Below, in pieces: positions 7,271 to 9,261 of a stretch of DNA of 9,261 nucleotides (positions are counted from its first letter, which is position 1; each line of letters starts with the position of its first letter). The notes under the pieces are model-generated. The model was given only the letters and a program-made list of their open reading frames with translations. It was not told where the DNA came from and did not search any database. Position numbers and translations under genes: made by a program. Origin of the DNA: Cryomorphaceae bacterium (GTDB lineage: Bacteria; Bacteroidota; Bacteroidia; Flavobacteriales; Schleiferiaceae); contig DMQR01000034.1 in assembly GCA_003455605.1 (NCBI GenBank), forward strand, positions 1 to 9,261, read 5' to 3'.

Positions 7271-7771
7271 GTGAAAACGAAGGACTTTGATATCGCCTTT
7301 ATCGGCTTGTCCAACGGGGCACACGTATTTGAGTTTAATCTGGATGACTCGTTCTTTGAACTTTTCAAGTATGACGAATATTCACAATTGCGTGGAAAAG
7401 TCACTATGGAAATGGTAAAAAGTGAGACTGTTTTGGACCTCAGCTTAAATTTTTCAGGCAGCATCCAAGCACCTTGCGACGTCACCAATGAGCCCTTCGA
7501 ACAGGCATTAAATAATGCTTTTGGTATTCAGGTAAATTTTGGTGATTCTTACAACGACGAAAATGAAGAGTTGTTGGTTTTACCCCATGGCGAGCACCAA
7601 TTCAACATCGCACAAATGGTATACGAACTGGTGGTGTTGAGTATCCCAGCAAAACTATATGGACCAAATGCCGGCAACGGTATCGAGGATTACTTGAAGA
7701 ACGAAGACGAAGAAACTGAAACGGATACGGACCCACGTTGGGACCAATTAAAAGACTTGTTGAATAAATAA
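7271..7771 (+). CDS. DUF177/YceD family protein (probable 23S rRNA accumulation protein)
   Basis: A 166-residue cytoplasmic protein of the DUF177/YceD family, whose genes in most bacteria sit directly before rpmF, as here (11-base gap). E. coli and plant members are linked to 23S rRNA accumulation; the biochemical activity is not settled. Visible features are an N-terminal DIAFIGLSNGAHVFEF, a conserved cysteine at residue 69 in APCDVT, LPHGEHQFNIAQMVYEL in the middle, and an acidic tail ending DPRWDQLKDLL. I chose the GTG at 7271 because it gives an N-terminus (MKTKDFDIAF) of the form usual in flavobacterial relatives and because the -7 element ends at 7243. An in-frame TTG at 7241 would add ten residues from inside the promoter. 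Family and context are firm; the GTG start is likely but not proven. Confidence 0.88.
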   Translation: MKTKDFDIAFIGLSNGAHVFEFNLDDSFFELFKYDEYSQLRGKVTMEMVKSETVLDLSLNFSGSIQAPCDVTNEPFEQALNNAFGIQVNFGDSYNDENEELLVLPHGEHQFNIAQMVYELVVLSIPAKLYGPNAGNGIEDYLKNEDEETETDTDPRWDQLKDLLNK

Positions 7772-7782
7772 CAAATTGAAAA

Positions 7783-7965
7783 ATGGCACATCCTAAGCGC
7801 AGACAGTCTAGCACTAGAAGAGACAAGCGTAGAACGCATTATAAAGCGGCTGATCAGCAATTGGCTGTCTGCCCAACCACTGGTGAGGCTCACCTTTACC
7901 ACCGTGCACACTGGCACGAAGGAAAACTTTACTACAAGGGTAAAGTGGTAATGGAAAAAGCTTAA
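7783..7965 (+). CDS. rpmF: 50S ribosomal protein L32
   Basis: A 60-residue ribosomal protein of the large subunit. It begins [20 protein letters not shown], a strongly basic N-terminus that runs into rRNA, and continues with [15 protein letters not shown] and YYKGKVV. Only one cysteine is present, so this is not the zinc-binding four-cysteine form of L32. The gene starts 11 bases after the DUF177 stop and is followed by a strong intrinsic terminator, so these two genes probably form one transcript. Length and sequence are typical for Bacteroidota. Confidence 0.97.
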   Translation: MAHPKRRQSSTRRDKRRTHYKAADQQLAVCPTTGEAHLYHRAHWHEGKLYYKGKVVMEKA

Positions 7966-7992
7966 GCCTCTCGTTTAACGAACTGATTGTTA

Positions 7993-8028
7993 AAAAAGTA
8001 GCCTTTTTAGGGCTACTTTTTCTTTTTT
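7993..8028 (+). terminator. Intrinsic terminator after rpmF
   Basis: An 11-base perfect inverted repeat has its left arm AAAAAGTAGCC at 7993-8003, a 7-base loop (8004-8010) and its right arm GGCTACTTTTT at 8011-8021. It is followed by C and six T (8022-8028). The left arm opens with A residues, so the hairpin could also end transcription on the opposite strand. It begins 28 bases after the rpmF stop and separates rpmF from fabH. Complete termination would require fabH to have its own promoter in 8029-8082. Confidence 0.88.
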
Positions 8029-8055
8029 GGGCACCTCTAGAAAAATCAAGGGGCC

Positions 8056-8063
8056 TATTTTAG
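8056..8063 (+). promoter_or_regulatory. Weak candidate -7 element for fabH
   Basis: TATTTTAG at 8056-8063 differs from TAnnTTTG at one position. It lies 19 bases before the fabH ATG, between the rpmF terminator and fabH, where a promoter is expected. The nearest upstream TTG (ending at 8029) is 26 bases away, longer than usual. The element falls across the loop and right arm of a small GGGGC/GCCCC hairpin (8050-8054 with 8063-8067). The call rests partly on position. Confidence 0.4.
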
Positions 8064-8082
8064 CCCCGACAACAATAAAGCT

Positions 8083-9075
8083 ATGAAAGCAGCAATCACC
8101 GCTATCGGCGGATATGTTCCAGAATATGTGTTGACCAATGACGAGTTAGCAAACATCGTGGAAACCAACGATGAGTGGATAACAACGAGAACCGGAATTA
8201 AAGAACGACGCATTCTTAAGCCAGAAGAAGGCATGGGCGCCTCCTACCTCGCTATTAAAGCGGTAGAAGCCATGAAAGCCGAATACGGTGTGCGCGTGGA
8301 TGATGTTGATCTAGTCATCCTAGCGTCTGTGACTCCAGATATGCCAGTGGCCATTACCAGCGCTTATATTGCACAAGAAATTGGTGCCACAAACGCATAC
8401 GCATTCGATTTACAAGCCGCCTGTTCATCATTCCTATATGCCGTCAGTAATGCGTCAGCATATATCGAATCAGGTAAATACAAAAAGGTATTGGTCGTAG
8501 GTTCTGATGTGATGAGCTCTATTGTAGATTATACGGACCGCACTACTTGTATCCTTTTCGGAGACGGTTGCGGGGTGGCCTTGATGGAGCCTAACGAGGA
8601 AGGTCTTGGGGTACAAGATGAATTGCTTCGTACTGATGCTACAGGAAGAGATTTCTTGCGCATCGAAGCGGGTGGTTCTTTCCTACCTCCTTCTCACGAA
8701 ACCATTGACAAAAAACAGCACGCTCTTCGCCAAGAAGGTCAGAGTGTATTCCGCTTTGCAGTAAGCCGTATGGCAGATACTTCAGCGGAGTTGTTGGAAA
8801 AAAACGGATTGACTGGTGAAGATGTGGCCTACTTGGTTCCTCATCAAGCCAACTTGAGAATTATTGATGCAACTGCTCGTCGCATGGGTCTTACCAATGA
8901 TAAAGTCGTGGTCAATATTCAAAACTATGGAAACACTACCTCTGCAACCATTCCTCTGGGACTTTGGGACTTCAGAGATAAGTTTAATAAGGGTGATAAC
9001 ATCTTCTTCGCAGCCTTTGGTGGCGGATTTACATGGGGGGCCATGTGGATCAAATGGGCCATCGATAAAAAATAA
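8083..9075 (+). CDS. fabH: Beta-ketoacyl-ACP synthase III (FabH)
   Basis: A 330-residue cytoplasmic enzyme that starts fatty-acid synthesis by condensing a short acyl-CoA with malonyl-ACP. The Cys-His-Asn triad is complete: Cys114 in LQAACSSFLYA, His254 in VPHQANLRIID, and Asn284 in NYGNTTSATIPL. The His-Asn spacing of 30 matches E. coli FabH. The N-terminus has NDEWITTRTGIKERR, and the C-terminus has the glycine-rich FAAFGGGFTWGA typical of FabH. Primer choice (acetyl or branched acyl-CoA) cannot be read from the sequence by eye. The start at 8083 gives the usual N-terminus (AITAIGGYVPE) and follows a 117-base gap with the rpmF terminator and a possible promoter. accB follows after 34 bases, so both steps that set fatty-acid chain initiation are probably co-transcribed. 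Confidence 0.96.
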   Translation: MKAAITAIGGYVPEYVLTNDELANIVETNDEWITTRTGIKERRILKPEEGMGASYLAIKAVEAMKAEYGVRVDDVDLVILASVTPDMPVAITSAYIAQEIGATNAYAFDLQAACSSFLYAVSNASAYIESGKYKKVLVVGSDVMSSIVDYTDRTTCILFGDGCGVALMEPNEEGLGVQDELLRTDATGRDFLRIEAGGSFLPPSHETIDKKQHALRQEGQSVFRFAVSRMADTSAELLEKNGLTGEDVAYLVPHQANLRIIDATARRMGLTNDKVVVNIQNYGNTTSATIPLGLWDFRDKFNKGDNIFFAAFGGGFTWGAMWIKWAIDKK

Positions 9076-9109
9076 CTCGTACATTCATATTCCTAAATAA
9101 CACACGAAC

Positions 9110-9261
9110 ATGGACTTGAAAGAAATCCAAGCACTCATCAAATTCGTTGCTAAAAGCGGCGCTCAAGAAGTGAGTCTAGAAACTGAAGACTTCAAGATCA
9201 ACATCAAAACAGGTTCTGATGCTGAAAAACCAACGATCATTCAAGCGATGGCTCCGCAAGC
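9110..9261 (+). CDS. accB: AccB, biotin carboxyl carrier protein of acetyl-CoA carboxylase (partial, 5' end)
   Basis: The first 50 codons of a gene that runs off the right edge. The N-terminus MDLKEIQALIKFVAKSGAQE, followed by VSLETEDFKINIKTG, is the characteristic start of AccB, which carries biotin between the biotin carboxylase and carboxyltransferase parts of acetyl-CoA carboxylase and so supplies malonyl-CoA. The biotinyl domain with its MKM motif lies beyond the window. The start is 34 bases after fabH, with no terminator between, which supports one transcript. accC is the expected next gene but cannot be seen. Confidence 0.92.
   Translation, partial: MDLKEIQALIKFVAKSGAQEVSLETEDFKINIKTGSDAEKPTIIQAMAPQ

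Noticed and set aside
7974..7994. Six-base inverted repeat TTTAAC/GTTAAA before the rpmF terminator, as a possible antiterminator
   Set aside because: It is short and AT-rich with a 9-base loop, and shares only two bases with the terminator stem. It could not compete with the 11-base-pair hairpin.

Overview
This window comes from a member of the Bacteroidota, most likely the order Flavobacteriales (Cryomorphaceae, Schleiferiaceae or Crocinitomicaceae-like). Three things point there: TAnnTTTG-type -7 promoter elements, weak or absent Shine-Dalgarno sequences before most genes, and protein forms typical of that phylum (the L32 sequence, the DUF177 protein with a DPRW tail, and an AccB that begins MDLKEIQ). 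The placement rests on recognising these features by eye, not on a search.

The left part (1-3773) carries a large AddB-like inactivated-helicase/nuclease protein. It is followed 4 bases later by a fold-type II PLP enzyme of the threonine dehydratase/serine racemase group. Riboflavin synthase lies on the minus strand (3770-4366). Its stop codon overlaps the stop codon of the PLP enzyme, so no space is left for a terminator between them.

A 55-base divergent spacer with a TAnnTTTG element separates riboflavin synthase from an M17 leucyl aminopeptidase (4422-5828). The aminopeptidase is joined by a one-base TAATG overlap to pdxA (5828-7216). This PdxA carries about 116 extra N-terminal residues, disordered and rich in Arg, Asn, Gly and Gln, ahead of a complete metal-dependent dehydrogenase. 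It is the most unusual object in the window.

The right part (7236-9261) is a ribosome and fatty-acid-synthesis cluster. A clear -7 element is followed by a DUF177/YceD gene that probably starts at a GTG, and then by rpmF and a strong intrinsic terminator. After these come fabH and the first 50 codons of accB, cut by the window edge. In E. coli plsX lies between rpmF and fabH; here it does not.

Most of the window is housekeeping. I found no mobile element, CRISPR array, tRNA, rRNA or defence system. The observations worth a second look are the PdxA extension and its possible internal start, the overlapping convergent stops, the start of the DUF177 gene, and the terminator that divides rpmF from fabH.
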